Notes under the pieces: generated by a model
The model's input: only the letters and a program-made list of their open reading frames with translations
Databases searched by the model: none
Told to the model about the DNA's origin: nothing
In this document: in pieces, positions 1 to 5,146 of the stretch
Layout: each line of letters begins with the position of its first letter
Position numbering within the stretch: the first letter of the stretch is position 1
NCBI GenBank assembly: GCA_947584825.1
Contig: CANPWR010000090.1
Span: forward strand, 1-5,146
Source of the DNA: an uncultured Clostridia bacterium
GTDB lineage: Bacteria; Bacillota; Clostridia; Oscillospirales; Ruminococcaceae
Reading direction: 5' to 3'
Length of the DNA stretch: 5,146 nt
Position numbers and translations under genes: made by a program

Positions 1-25
1 AAAGGTGAAATAGCAATAATTAATA

Positions 26-70
26 AAAGTCGTATGTGAACTATATTAGTTCATGTGCGGCTTTATTTTT
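26..70 (+). terminator. Intrinsic terminator of an upstream gene
   Basis: A 16-bp stem (26-41 with 49-64, including four G-U wobble pairs) closes a 7-base loop (TATATTA) and is followed directly by ATTTTT. This is a rho-independent terminator reading rightwards, so it ends a + strand gene lying left of the window. Stop codons at 6-8 or 11-13 could belong to that gene, but too little of it is present to choose. The opposite strand lacks a good T-run after the stem, so I read it as one-directional. Confidence 0.85.
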
Positions 71-91
71 GCCTCTTGCTTCTAAGTGTAT

Positions 92-103
92 TTATGTACA
101 TAA
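92..103. promoter_or_regulatory. 12-bp perfect palindrome, possible operator
   Basis: TTATGTACATAA is a perfect 12-bp palindrome lying 32 bases before the -35 box of the decarboxylase promoter. Its size and place would suit a dimeric regulator. However, the stretch is AT-rich and a short palindrome can arise by chance. No regulator is encoded nearby, so the role is a guess. Confidence 0.25.
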
Positions 104-135
104 TATTAAAATCTTCTGCATTACCGCTTCACCCC

Positions 136-165
136 TTGACAAAAACGGTCAAAAAATGTTATTCT
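136..165 (+). promoter_or_regulatory. Sigma-A promoter of the decarboxylase gene
   Basis: A perfect -35 box TTGACA (136-141) is followed after 18 bases by TATTCT (160-165), a 4/6 match to TATAAT. It is preceded by TG at 157-158, giving an extended -10 (TGnTATTCT). Transcription would start near 172, leaving a leader of about 50 bases with no evident riboswitch or attenuator. The -35 box is also the left arm of the inverted repeat TTGAC-N7-GTCAA (136-152), which could be an operator but is short. Confidence 0.7.
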
Positions 166-208
166 GTCTATATGTTTTATTATGATAAAGTGATGAAATT
201 ATAGTATT

Positions 209-216
209 AAGAGGTG
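209..216 (+). promoter_or_regulatory. Ribosome binding site deciding the start at 222
   Basis: AAGAGGTG matches 7 of 8 bases of the ideal Shine-Dalgarno AGGAGGTG and lies 5 bases before the ATG at 222. An in-frame GTG at 216 would give a protein two residues longer, but its first base is the last base of this site. The ribosome could not use both, so ATG 222 is the start. Confidence 0.85.
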
Positions 217-221
217 TGCAG

Positions 222-1475
222 ATGAAAAAGCCGTTTGTTACTAAGGAGAAAATTGAGGAGATAGTTAAAACATATCCTACTCCTTTTCATATATATGACG
301 AGAAGGGTATTCGAGAGAATGCAAGACGTCTGAATAAAGCATTTTCGTGGAACAAGGGATATAAGGAGTATTTTGCGGTAAAGGCAACCCCTACTCCGGG
401 AATATTAAAGATACTAAAGGAGGAGGGCTGCGGAGTTGACTGTTCATCGCTTACTGAGCTTATGATGAGCGAGGCTTGCGGTTTTACAGGTTCTGATATA
501 ATGTTTTCGTCGAACGTAACTCCTGATGAGGATTTTCTTTTGGCAAGGAAACTGAATGCTAATATTAATCTTGACGATTTTACTCATATAGAGGTTTTGG
601 ACAAGCTATGCGGAATACCCAAAACGATATGCTGTCGGTACAATCCCGGCGGAAAGTTTGCTATAGCAAATCAGATAATGGATAATCCGGGCGACGCTAA
701 ATACGGAATGACAAAGGAGCAAATGATAGAGGCATATAAAATTCTTATGCGAAAGGGTGCAGAGGAGTTTGGAATACATTCATTCCTAGCTTCTAATACA
801 ATCTCGAATGAGTATTATCCTGAGCTTGCAAGAATTTTGTTTGAGCTTGCTGTTGAACTTCACGAAAAGACGGGAGCTAAGATCAAGTTTATAAATCTCT
901 CAGGAGGAATAGGTGTTCCTTACCGCCCTGACGAGCCTGAGAATGATATTGAGGTAATAGGCGAGGGCGTGAGAAAAGCCTATGAGGAGGTATTGGTTCC
1001 TGCGGGAATGGGCGATGTTGCAATTTACACCGAGCTTGGCAGATTTATGCTTGCTCCTTACGGACATCTTATTGCAAAGGCTGTGCGTGAAAAGAATATT
1101 TACAAAAGCTATATAGGTCTTGACGCATGTGCTGCAAATCTTATGCGTCCTGCGATATACGGAGCATACCATCATATAACGGTATTAGGTAAGGAAAACG
1201 AGCCTTGCGATCATAAGTACGACATCACAGGCGGTCTGTGTGAAAATAACGATAAGTTTGCAGTTGACAGAATGTTGCCTAAAATTGATATAGGAGACTA
1301 TATTTGTATTCACGATACAGGGGCGCACGGATTTTCTATGGGGTATAATTATAACGGAAAGCTGCGCTCGGCTGAGATACTTTTGAAAGAGGACGGAAGT
1401 ACAGAGCTAATGAGGCGAGCAGAAACACCAGATGATTATTTTGCGACCTTTGATTTTACACATATTTTTGATTAA
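222..1475 (+). CDS. lysA: Diaminopimelate decarboxylase, divergent PLP enzyme
   Basis: This 417-residue cytosolic enzyme should convert meso-diaminopimelate to L-lysine and CO2, the last step of lysine synthesis. It shows the fold-III (alanine racemase/ornithine decarboxylase type) layout: a PLP TIM barrel, then a C-terminal beta domain. Visible landmarks are YFAVKAT with the PLP Schiff-base Lys54, the glycine loop SGGIG (227-231) for the PLP phosphate, ELGR (271-274) matching the usual EPGR, MRPAIYGAYH (308-317), and CEN (340-342) matching the CES motif of the second subunit's active-site loop. It then has GAHGFSMGYNYN (367-378) in place of GAYxxSMxSNYN. Two pocket residues differ from classical LysA: the HIGS His aligns with Phe188, and the GAY Tyr is His369. 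I recognise this as a divergent LysA-like group of Clostridia and other gut bacteria, so the exact substrate is less certain than the fold and chemistry. No lysine-pathway neighbour is present. It has its own promoter and is probably monocistronic. Confidence 0.85.
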   Translation: MKKPFVTKEKIEEIVKTYPTPFHIYDEKGIRENARRLNKAFSWNKGYKEYFAVKATPTPGILKILKEEGCGVDCSSLTELMMSEACGFTGSDIMFSSNVTPDEDFLLARKLNANINLDDFTHIEVLDKLCGIPKTICCRYNPGGKFAIANQIMDNPGDAKYGMTKEQMIEAYKILMRKGAEEFGIHSFLASNTISNEYYPELARILFELAVELHEKTGAKIKFINLSGGIGVPYRPDEPENDIEVIGEGVRKAYEEVLVPAGMGDVAIYTELGRFMLAPYGHLIAKAVREKNIYKSYIGLDACAANLMRPAIYGAYHHITVLGKENEPCDHKYDITGGLCENNDKFAVDRMLPKIDIGDYICIHDTGAHGFSMGYNYNGKLRSAEILLKEDGSTELMRRAETPDDYFATFDFTHIFD

Positions 1476-1493
1476 GAACTGAATATAAATTAA

Positions 1494-1517
1494 GGGTAAT
1501 TATTAAAAAAGTTACTC
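1494..1517 (+). other. Left-end hairpin after the decarboxylase gene
   Basis: GGGTAAT (1494-1500) can pair with GTTACTC (1511-1517) through two G-U wobbles around a 10-base A-rich loop. It lies 18 bases after the decarboxylase stop. No T-run follows on the + strand, so it is a weak terminator at best. It may mainly protect the mRNA 3' end, leaving real termination to the right-end copy. It is also the left end of the repeat element. Confidence 0.5.
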
Positions 1518-1564
1518 TCAGTCTGTCGAAAAAGGTTTTGCATAATCGACTAAAAGTTTTCGGT

Positions 1565-1656
1565 CAAGCCTTTTACAAAAGGCTTGCGGGTCAAGGGCGG
1601 AGCCCTGTCGCCGACCGCAGTCGGCGAAATACTCATTATCCGTAGGGCTTCCCCTA
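1565..1656. repeat. Cluster of four stem-loops inside the element
   Basis: Four separate inverted repeats follow one another. CAAGCCTTTT/AAAAGGCTTG (1565-1574 with 1577-1586) is a perfect 10-bp pair with a 2-base spacer. AGGGC/GCCCT (1594-1598 with 1602-1606) has loop GGA. TCGCCGAC/GTCGGCGA (1608-1615 with 1620-1627) is a perfect 8-bp stem with loop CGCA. TAGGG/CCCTA (1643-1647 with 1652-1656) has loop CTTC. GGTCAAG also occurs twice (1562-1568, 1589-1595). The pairing would fold in RNA from either strand, or extrude as single-stranded DNA hairpins. Confidence 0.75.
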
Positions 1657-1682
1657 AAAAATAGACTTTATATACACCCTGA

Positions 1683-1710
1683 GGGTAACTATTAAAAAAG
1701 TTACCCTTTT
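1683..1710 (+). terminator. Intrinsic terminator at the right end of the element
   Basis: GGGTAAC (1683-1689) pairs perfectly with GTTACCC (1700-1706) around the loop TATTAAAAAA and is followed by TTTT (1707-1710). It would stop rightward transcripts from the decarboxylase gene before the exporter promoter. A competing small pair, ACCCT/AGGGT (1676-1680 with 1682-1686), overlaps the left arm and could weaken the hairpin. No T-run follows on the opposite strand. Confidence 0.7.
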
Positions 1711-1722
1711 AATTATAAGCTC

Positions 1723-1752
1723 TTGACCTTTTAAAAATATATGTGATAAAAT
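1723..1752 (+). promoter_or_regulatory. Sigma-A promoter of the ABC exporter operon
   Basis: The -35 box TTGACC (1723-1728, 5/6) is separated by 18 bases from TAAAAT (1747-1752, 5/6). The TG at 1744-1745 makes an extended -10. The start would fall near 1759, giving a leader of only about 37 bases, too short for a classical attenuator. The promoter lies just past the terminator, so the exporter is transcribed on its own. Its plan (18-base spacer, extended -10) is the same as that of the decarboxylase promoter. Confidence 0.65.
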
Positions 1753-1776
1753 TTAATAAGAGCAGTTTATTGGGAT

Positions 1777-1799
1777 AAGGAGAAATGATAGAGAAATGA
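1777..1799 (+). promoter_or_regulatory. Unusual start region: SD plus four-codon mini-ORF
   Basis: The only strong Shine-Dalgarno, AAGGAG (1777-1782), is 13 bases from the exporter ATG at 1796, longer than the usual 5-9. An earlier ATG at 1785 opens the mini-ORF Met-Ile-Glu-Lys-stop (1785-1799). Its TGA overlaps the real ATG as ATGA, but this ATG is only 2 bases from the SD, which is too close. Either 1796 is used with long spacing, or mini-ORF termination feeds re-initiation at 1796. No other in-frame start fits better. Confidence 0.4.
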
Positions 1800-3526
1800 A
1801 ATTGGCTAAGTACTTAAAGCCGTATTGGCTGTTTACTCTGCTTACGCCTTTGTCTATGGTAGGCGAGGTATTGGTCGATCTATCTCAGCCGAGGCTTATG
1901 GCAAAGATAGTCGACGAGGGCGTTGTAGGCGGCAATATGGAGCTTATTATCCGAACGGGAATATTGATGATGCTGTTGATATGCTTTGGCGGAATGTGCG
2001 GAGTTGGGTCGGCGGCATTTTCGGGAATTGCTTCACAGGGCTTTGCAAGGGATTTGAGAAACGATACTTTCAAAAAGGTAATGGGTCTGTCTTTTGAGCA
2101 GACGGATAAATTTACGACCGGTTCACTGGTTACAAGACTCACGAATGATATAACACAGGTTCAGCAGTTTGTAGACTTTGCACTTAGAATGTTAGTGCGT
2201 GACAGTATCCTGTTTATCGGCGGAATTATAATGATGCTGTCTTTAGACATCAATTTCGGCTTGGTATTGGTATGTGCGCTTCCTGTTGAAATGGTTTTGA
2301 TTATGATACTTATCAAAAAAGCAACGCCGATATACGGAATCGTTCAGAAAAAGCTGGATAAGGTAAACTCAGTCGTACAGGAGAACGTGGCAGGAGCAAG
2401 AGTTGTAAAGGCGTTTGTCCGTGAGGAGCACGAATCAGAGAGATTCGACAGGGCTAATGTAGACCTTATGAAGACTAATTTAAAGGTTCAGAAGATAATG
2501 TCTATATTAAATCCTTTGCTGATGATAGTTATGAATTTTTCTGTTATTGCAATTATACTAATAGGCGGCTTTCAGGTAGAAGCAGGAGAAATGAAGGTCG
2601 GACAGATAATGGCAGCACTTACATATATAAATCAGATACTGATGGGAATTATGATGATAAGTATGATGTTCCAGTCAATATCGAGAGCCCACGCTTCGGG
2701 AAAAAGAATATGCGAGGTACTGTATGTTGAGCCTGTAATAAAATCAGGAAGCTATGTTTCTGAAAATATTAAAGGGGGAACAGTAAGCTTTAAAAACGTA
2801 AGCTTTAAGTATCCGGGCACGAACGGAGATCCTGTAATCAAAAACCTTTCTGTGGATATTAAATCGGGAGAGAATTTTGCAATTTTGGGAGCGACAGGCT
2901 CGGGCAAATCGTCTCTTATAAATCTTATACCCAGATTTTACGACGCAGATGAGGGAGAGGTTCTGGTCGATGGAGTAAATGTTAAGGATTACAATATAGA
3001 TTGTCTAAGAAAAAAAATAGGAATGGTTCTGCAAAAAAGCGAGTTGTTCTCAGGTACTGTATATGATAATATTGCTTGGGGGGATAAAGACGCTTCAAAG
3101 GCTGATATAGAAAAAGCTGCAAAGATTGCACAAGCAGATGAATTTGTATCCTTAATGCCGGCAGGGTATGACGGTTATATAGCGGAAAAGGGTGCGTCTC
3201 TTTCAGGAGGTCAGAAACAGAGGCTTTCTATTGCAAGATCTATACTTAAAAAGCCGGAGATTTTAATATTTGATGACAGTACATCTGCTCTTGACTTGGG
3301 TACTGAATCCAGACTTCAAAAAGCTCTGGACGAAAATCTGAAGGACATTACTGTTATAAAAATTGCCCAGAGAATAGCGTCTGTTATGAATTGCGACAGG
3401 ATTGCGGTATTAGAGCATGGAAGTCTTTGTGCATTGGGAACGCATAAGGAGCTTTTGAAAACAAGCGAGGTTTATAGAGACATATACAATTCTCAGATGA
3501 AAAACAGTGAGGAGGGTGATAATTAA
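1796..3526 (+). CDS. ABC exporter half-transporter, degenerate-site subunit
   Basis: This 576-residue membrane protein is one half of a heterodimeric ABC exporter (TM287/288, BmrCD, LmrCD type), likely pumping drugs or lipophilic compounds outward. The membrane domain occupies about residues 1-300, with six likely helices near 12-30, 53-75, 134-150, 153-175, 241-260 and 270-292. The ATPase domain follows. It shows A-loop Tyr339, Walker A GATGSGKSS (365-373), Q-loop Gln413, signature LSGGQ (469-473), and Walker B ILIFDD (489-494). Two catalytic positions are changed: Asp494 replaces the Glu after Walker B, and Gln525 in KIAQR replaces the switch His. These are the marks of the TM287-like subunit, whose own ATP site hydrolyses poorly while its signature serves the partner's active site. 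The length is close to TM287 (about 577), so it is intact. The stop overlaps the next gene's ATG by one base, giving coupled expression. The substrate cannot be told from sequence. Confidence 0.93.
   Translation: MKLAKYLKPYWLFTLLTPLSMVGEVLVDLSQPRLMAKIVDEGVVGGNMELIIRTGILMMLLICFGGMCGVGSAAFSGIASQGFARDLRNDTFKKVMGLSFEQTDKFTTGSLVTRLTNDITQVQQFVDFALRMLVRDSILFIGGIIMMLSLDINFGLVLVCALPVEMVLIMILIKKATPIYGIVQKKLDKVNSVVQENVAGARVVKAFVREEHESERFDRANVDLMKTNLKVQKIMSILNPLLMIVMNFSVIAIILIGGFQVEAGEMKVGQIMAALTYINQILMGIMMISMMFQSISRAHASGKRICEVLYVEPVIKSGSYVSENIKGGTVSFKNVSFKYPGTNGDPVIKNLSVDIKSGENFAILGATGSGKSSLINLIPRFYDADEGEVLVDGVNVKDYNIDCLRKKIGMVLQKSELFSGTVYDNIAWGDKDASKADIEKAAKIAQADEFVSLMPAGYDGYIAEKGASLSGGQKQRLSIARSILKKPEILIFDDSTSALDLGTESRLQKALDENLKDITVIKIAQRIASVMNCDRIAVLEHGSLCALGTHKELLKTSEVYRDIYNSQMKNSEEGDN
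3510..3515 (+). promoter_or_regulatory. Ribosome binding site inside subunit 1, coupling subunit 2
   Basis: AGGAGG (3510-3515) sits in the last codons of the first subunit, 10 bases before the ATG at 3526. The overlap TAATG (stop 3524-3526, start 3526-3528) lets ribosomes finishing subunit 1 begin subunit 2, which suits proteins needed in equal amounts. Confidence 0.8.
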
Positions 3527-5146
3527 TGGCAGAACAGCAAAAAAGGCAAACTGTGAATACCCCTCCCAGACCGCTGGGAAAAGGTCCAAGAGGTCCTGTT
3601 TTAGTTCATGAAAAGCCAAAGGATGTTCTAGGAACACTAAAACGTATACTTTCTTATATGGGAAAGAGCAAATATATTTTCTTTGTACTTTTGGCAGTTA
3701 TGTTGGCAATTACAGTGCTTAATCTGGCAGCGCCTTCGTTACAGCAAAAGGCGATAGATACTATTGGACTGACAAGCGGTGTGGATTATAAAAACTTAGC
3801 TAAATACTTAATTATTCTTGGAACGGTTTATGTTCTTACATCGGTAACATCATATTTTCAGGGATGGTTTTCTGCAAAGCTATCGCAGTCTACCGTTAAA
3901 ATTATGAGAACTGATTTGTTTAGAAAAATAGTAACACTGCCAATAAAGTATATCGACACTCATAATCACGGTGATTTGATGAGCAGAATGACCAATGATG
4001 TCGAGAACATATCCAACTGCATTTCGCAGTCGATAGGATCTCTGTTTTCGGGAGTTCTTACAATTATCGGCTCGCTTATAATAATGCTTTACTACTCGCC
4101 TGTGCTGACATTAATAAGCGTATCTACAATTATTCTGACCGTTTTGTTTACGTCGGTTATGACGAAATTTATGCGAAAGTACTTCACTCGTCAGCAGATT
4201 TTGTTGGGCAAGCTAGACGGTCATATTGAAGAGATGGTTGTAGGCTATAAAACGGTCGTGTCGTATTCCAAAGAAAATGACGCTATAGACGAGTTTAACA
4301 AAATGAGCGACAGTCTTAGAAAGACGGGAGTTAAAGCGCAGATATGCGGAGGTTCTATGGGACCGCTTATGAACATTGTATCTAACATAGGGTTTGTTCT
4401 TATAGCAGGCTTCGGAGGATATTTTGCGTTAAAGCACTTTATAACCATAGGAACTATCCAGGCGTTTATTTTGTACTCTAAGCAGTTTTCAAGACCAATA
4501 AATGAAATTGCTAACCAGTATGCACAGATACAAACGGCTGTTGCCGGTGGCGAAAGAATTTTTGCTGTTATGGATGAGGTGTCTGAAAGCTCAGATAATT
4601 CAAACGACTGCGATTTTGTTACAGATGAAGTTTCGGGAAATATAAGCTTTAAAAATATAAACTTCAGCTATGTACCTGACAAACCTGTTTTAAAGAACTT
4701 TAACCTTGATATAAAAAGCGGTCAGAAGATAGCGATTGTCGGGGCGACAGGTTCGGGCAAGACTACTGTAGTAAATCTGCTCACGAGGTTTTATGAAATT
4801 GATTCTGGCGATATTTATATTGACGGGGTTAATATAAGAAATATTTCTAAGAATAAGCTTCGTGAGACTATTGGAATCGTTTTGCAGGATACGGTTTTGT
4901 TCTCTGATACAATACGTTCAAACATTGCCTATGCAAAGCCACAGGCGGAATTATCAGAAATAGAGAGTGCTGCAAAAACTGCAAATGCAGACAGGTTTAT
5001 TAAAAGACTTCCCGATGGATACGACACTGTTTTATCAGAAAGCGGTTCAAACCTTTCTCAGGGGCAGAGACAGCTTTTGGCTATTGCACGTGCAGTTCTT
5101 GCCGACCCTAAGATTTTGATTTTAGATGAGGCTACCTCCTCAGTTG
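3526..5146 (+). CDS. ABC exporter half-transporter, catalytic-site subunit (partial)
   Basis: The frame stays open from ATG 3526 to the window edge: 540 codons are present, and about 60 residues, including the D-loop end and switch-His region, lie beyond. The N-terminus (1-35) is a basic Pro/Gly-rich cytosolic tail containing GKGPRGPV, as in TM288-like proteins, and gives it extra length over subunit 1. Six likely helices follow near 48-72, 92-115, 169-188, 191-212, 276-303 and 306-325. The ATPase domain shows A-loop Tyr382, Walker A GATGSGKTT (406-414), Q-loop Gln454, signature LSQGQ (510-514) and Walker B ILILDE (530-535), with the normal catalytic Glu535. The signature has Gln for the first Gly, matching the TM288-type partner. 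Its Walker A/B should pair with the LSGGQ of subunit 1 to form the one active site, while its LSQGQ faces the degenerate site. Together they form a full exporter in the cytoplasmic membrane, probably multidrug-like, substrate unknown. Confidence 0.93.
   Translation, partial: MAEQQKRQTVNTPPRPLGKGPRGPVLVHEKPKDVLGTLKRILSYMGKSKYIFFVLLAVMLAITVLNLAAPSLQQKAIDTIGLTSGVDYKNLAKYLIILGTVYVLTSVTSYFQGWFSAKLSQSTVKIMRTDLFRKIVTLPIKYIDTHNHGDLMSRMTNDVENISNCISQSIGSLFSGVLTIIGSLIIMLYYSPVLTLISVSTIILTVLFTSVMTKFMRKYFTRQQILLGKLDGHIEEMVVGYKTVVSYSKENDAIDEFNKMSDSLRKTGVKAQICGGSMGPLMNIVSNIGFVLIAGFGGYFALKHFITIGTIQAFILYSKQFSRPINEIANQYAQIQTAVAGGERIFAVMDEVSESSDNSNDCDFVTDEVSGNISFKNINFSYVPDKPVLKNFNLDIKSGQKIAIVGATGSGKTTVVNLLTRFYEIDSGDIYIDGVNIRNISKNKLRETIGIVLQDTVLFSDTIRSNIAYAKPQAELSEIESAAKTANADRFIKRLPDGYDTVLSESGSNLSQGQRQLLAIARAVLADPKILILDEATSSV

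Larger units (their letters stand above)
1493..1707. repeat. Hairpin-rich MITE- or REP-like intergenic element
   Basis: The two ends carry the same 26-base sequence, AGGGTAAYTATTAAAAAAGT plus TACYCT (1493-1518 and 1682-1707; 24 of 26 identical, offset 189). Each end copy is itself a palindrome, so the ends also read as an inverted pair. In inverted comparison the similarity runs further inward, sharing CTCAG and TGT (1493-1526 against the complement of 1674-1707). Between them lie four more stem-loops, and the core at about 1581-1627 is visibly richer in GC than its surroundings. No coding frame is apparent. Palindromic ends, size and structure fit a non-autonomous mobile or dispersed repeat. 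AATTA stands just outside the left end (1488-1492) and again 3 bases beyond the right end (1711-1715), a possible target duplication, but weak in AT-rich DNA. Copy number elsewhere cannot be seen here. Confidence 0.6.

Noticed and set aside
76..104. Second promoter before the decarboxylase (TTGCTT, 17 bases, CATAAT)
   Set aside because: The -10 is good but the -35 matches only 3 of 6, and a much better promoter lies at 136-165.
216..218. GTG as start of the decarboxylase
   Set aside because: It overlaps the Shine-Dalgarno; ATG at 222 has correct 5-base spacing.
900..1175. Open frame of 91 codons on the - strand inside the decarboxylase gene
   Set aside because: It is fully antisense to a well-supported enzyme gene and has no recognisable motif; a shadow frame.
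1493..1710. CRISPR array or tandem repeat
   Set aside because: Only two copies of the end palindrome occur, 189 bases apart, with unrelated hairpins between; no regular repeat-spacer pattern.
1494..1795. BmrB-like transcription attenuator controlling the exporter
   Set aside because: The hairpins lie upstream of the likely promoter at 1723-1752, and the remaining leader is about 37 bases with no terminator or long leader peptide.
1825..2142. Open frames on the + (1825-2097) and - (1885-2142) strands within exporter subunit 1
   Set aside because: Both overlap the membrane domain of a clear ABC gene in other frames and carry no family motif.
3269..3375. Exporter subunit 1 as an inactive or decaying ATPase (Asp494, Gln525)
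   Set aside because: The frame is intact, all other motifs are sharp, and the changes match the known degenerate subunit of heterodimeric exporters.
3410..3637. Open frame on the - strand across the junction of the two ABC genes
   Set aside because: It is antisense to both genes, including their conserved overlap, and its product resembles nothing I know.
4245..4448. Open frame of 67 codons on the - strand in exporter subunit 2
   Set aside because: A shadow of the membrane domain of the second subunit, with no supporting motif.

Overview
The window looks like chromosomal DNA from a low-GC Gram-positive bacterium of the class Clostridia, probably a gut Oscillospiraceae/Ruminococcus-like organism. 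This rests on AT-rich codon use, strong purine-rich Shine-Dalgarno sites, sigma-A-type promoters with extended -10 elements, U-tailed intrinsic terminators, and three proteins of a Firmicutes type. The genus-level guess is inference from the protein flavour and the stem-loop-rich intergenic repeat, not from a search.

Layout, all on the + strand. Bases 1-70 hold the tail of an upstream transcription unit, ending in a long intrinsic terminator (26-70). Bases 71-221 are the control region of the first gene: a 12-bp palindrome, a promoter (136-165) and a clear ribosome binding site. Bases 222-1475 encode a divergent diaminopimelate decarboxylase (last step of lysine synthesis). Bases 1476-1795 contain no gene except a four-codon mini-ORF. 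They are filled mainly by a roughly 215-bp hairpin-rich element (1493-1707), bounded by two near-identical palindromes whose right copy is a good terminator, followed by a separate promoter (1723-1752). Bases 1796-3526 and 3526 to the window end encode the two half-transporters of a heterodimeric ABC exporter of the TM287/288, BmrCD and LmrCD type, overlapping by one base. The second is cut by the window edge just after its Walker B motif.

How the genes relate: the decarboxylase and the exporter are separate transcription units, split by a terminator and served by their own promoters; nothing suggests a shared pathway. The two ABC subunits clearly work together. Subunit 1 has a normal LSGGQ signature but Asp in place of the catalytic Glu and Gln in place of the switch His. 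Subunit 2 has the normal catalytic Glu but an LSQGQ signature. They therefore complement each other to give one active and one degenerate ATP site.

I did not find a clearly new biological system. The items most worth a second look are the MITE-like element at 1493-1707, the altered PLP pocket of the decarboxylase, and the odd translation start with its mini-ORF in front of the exporter.
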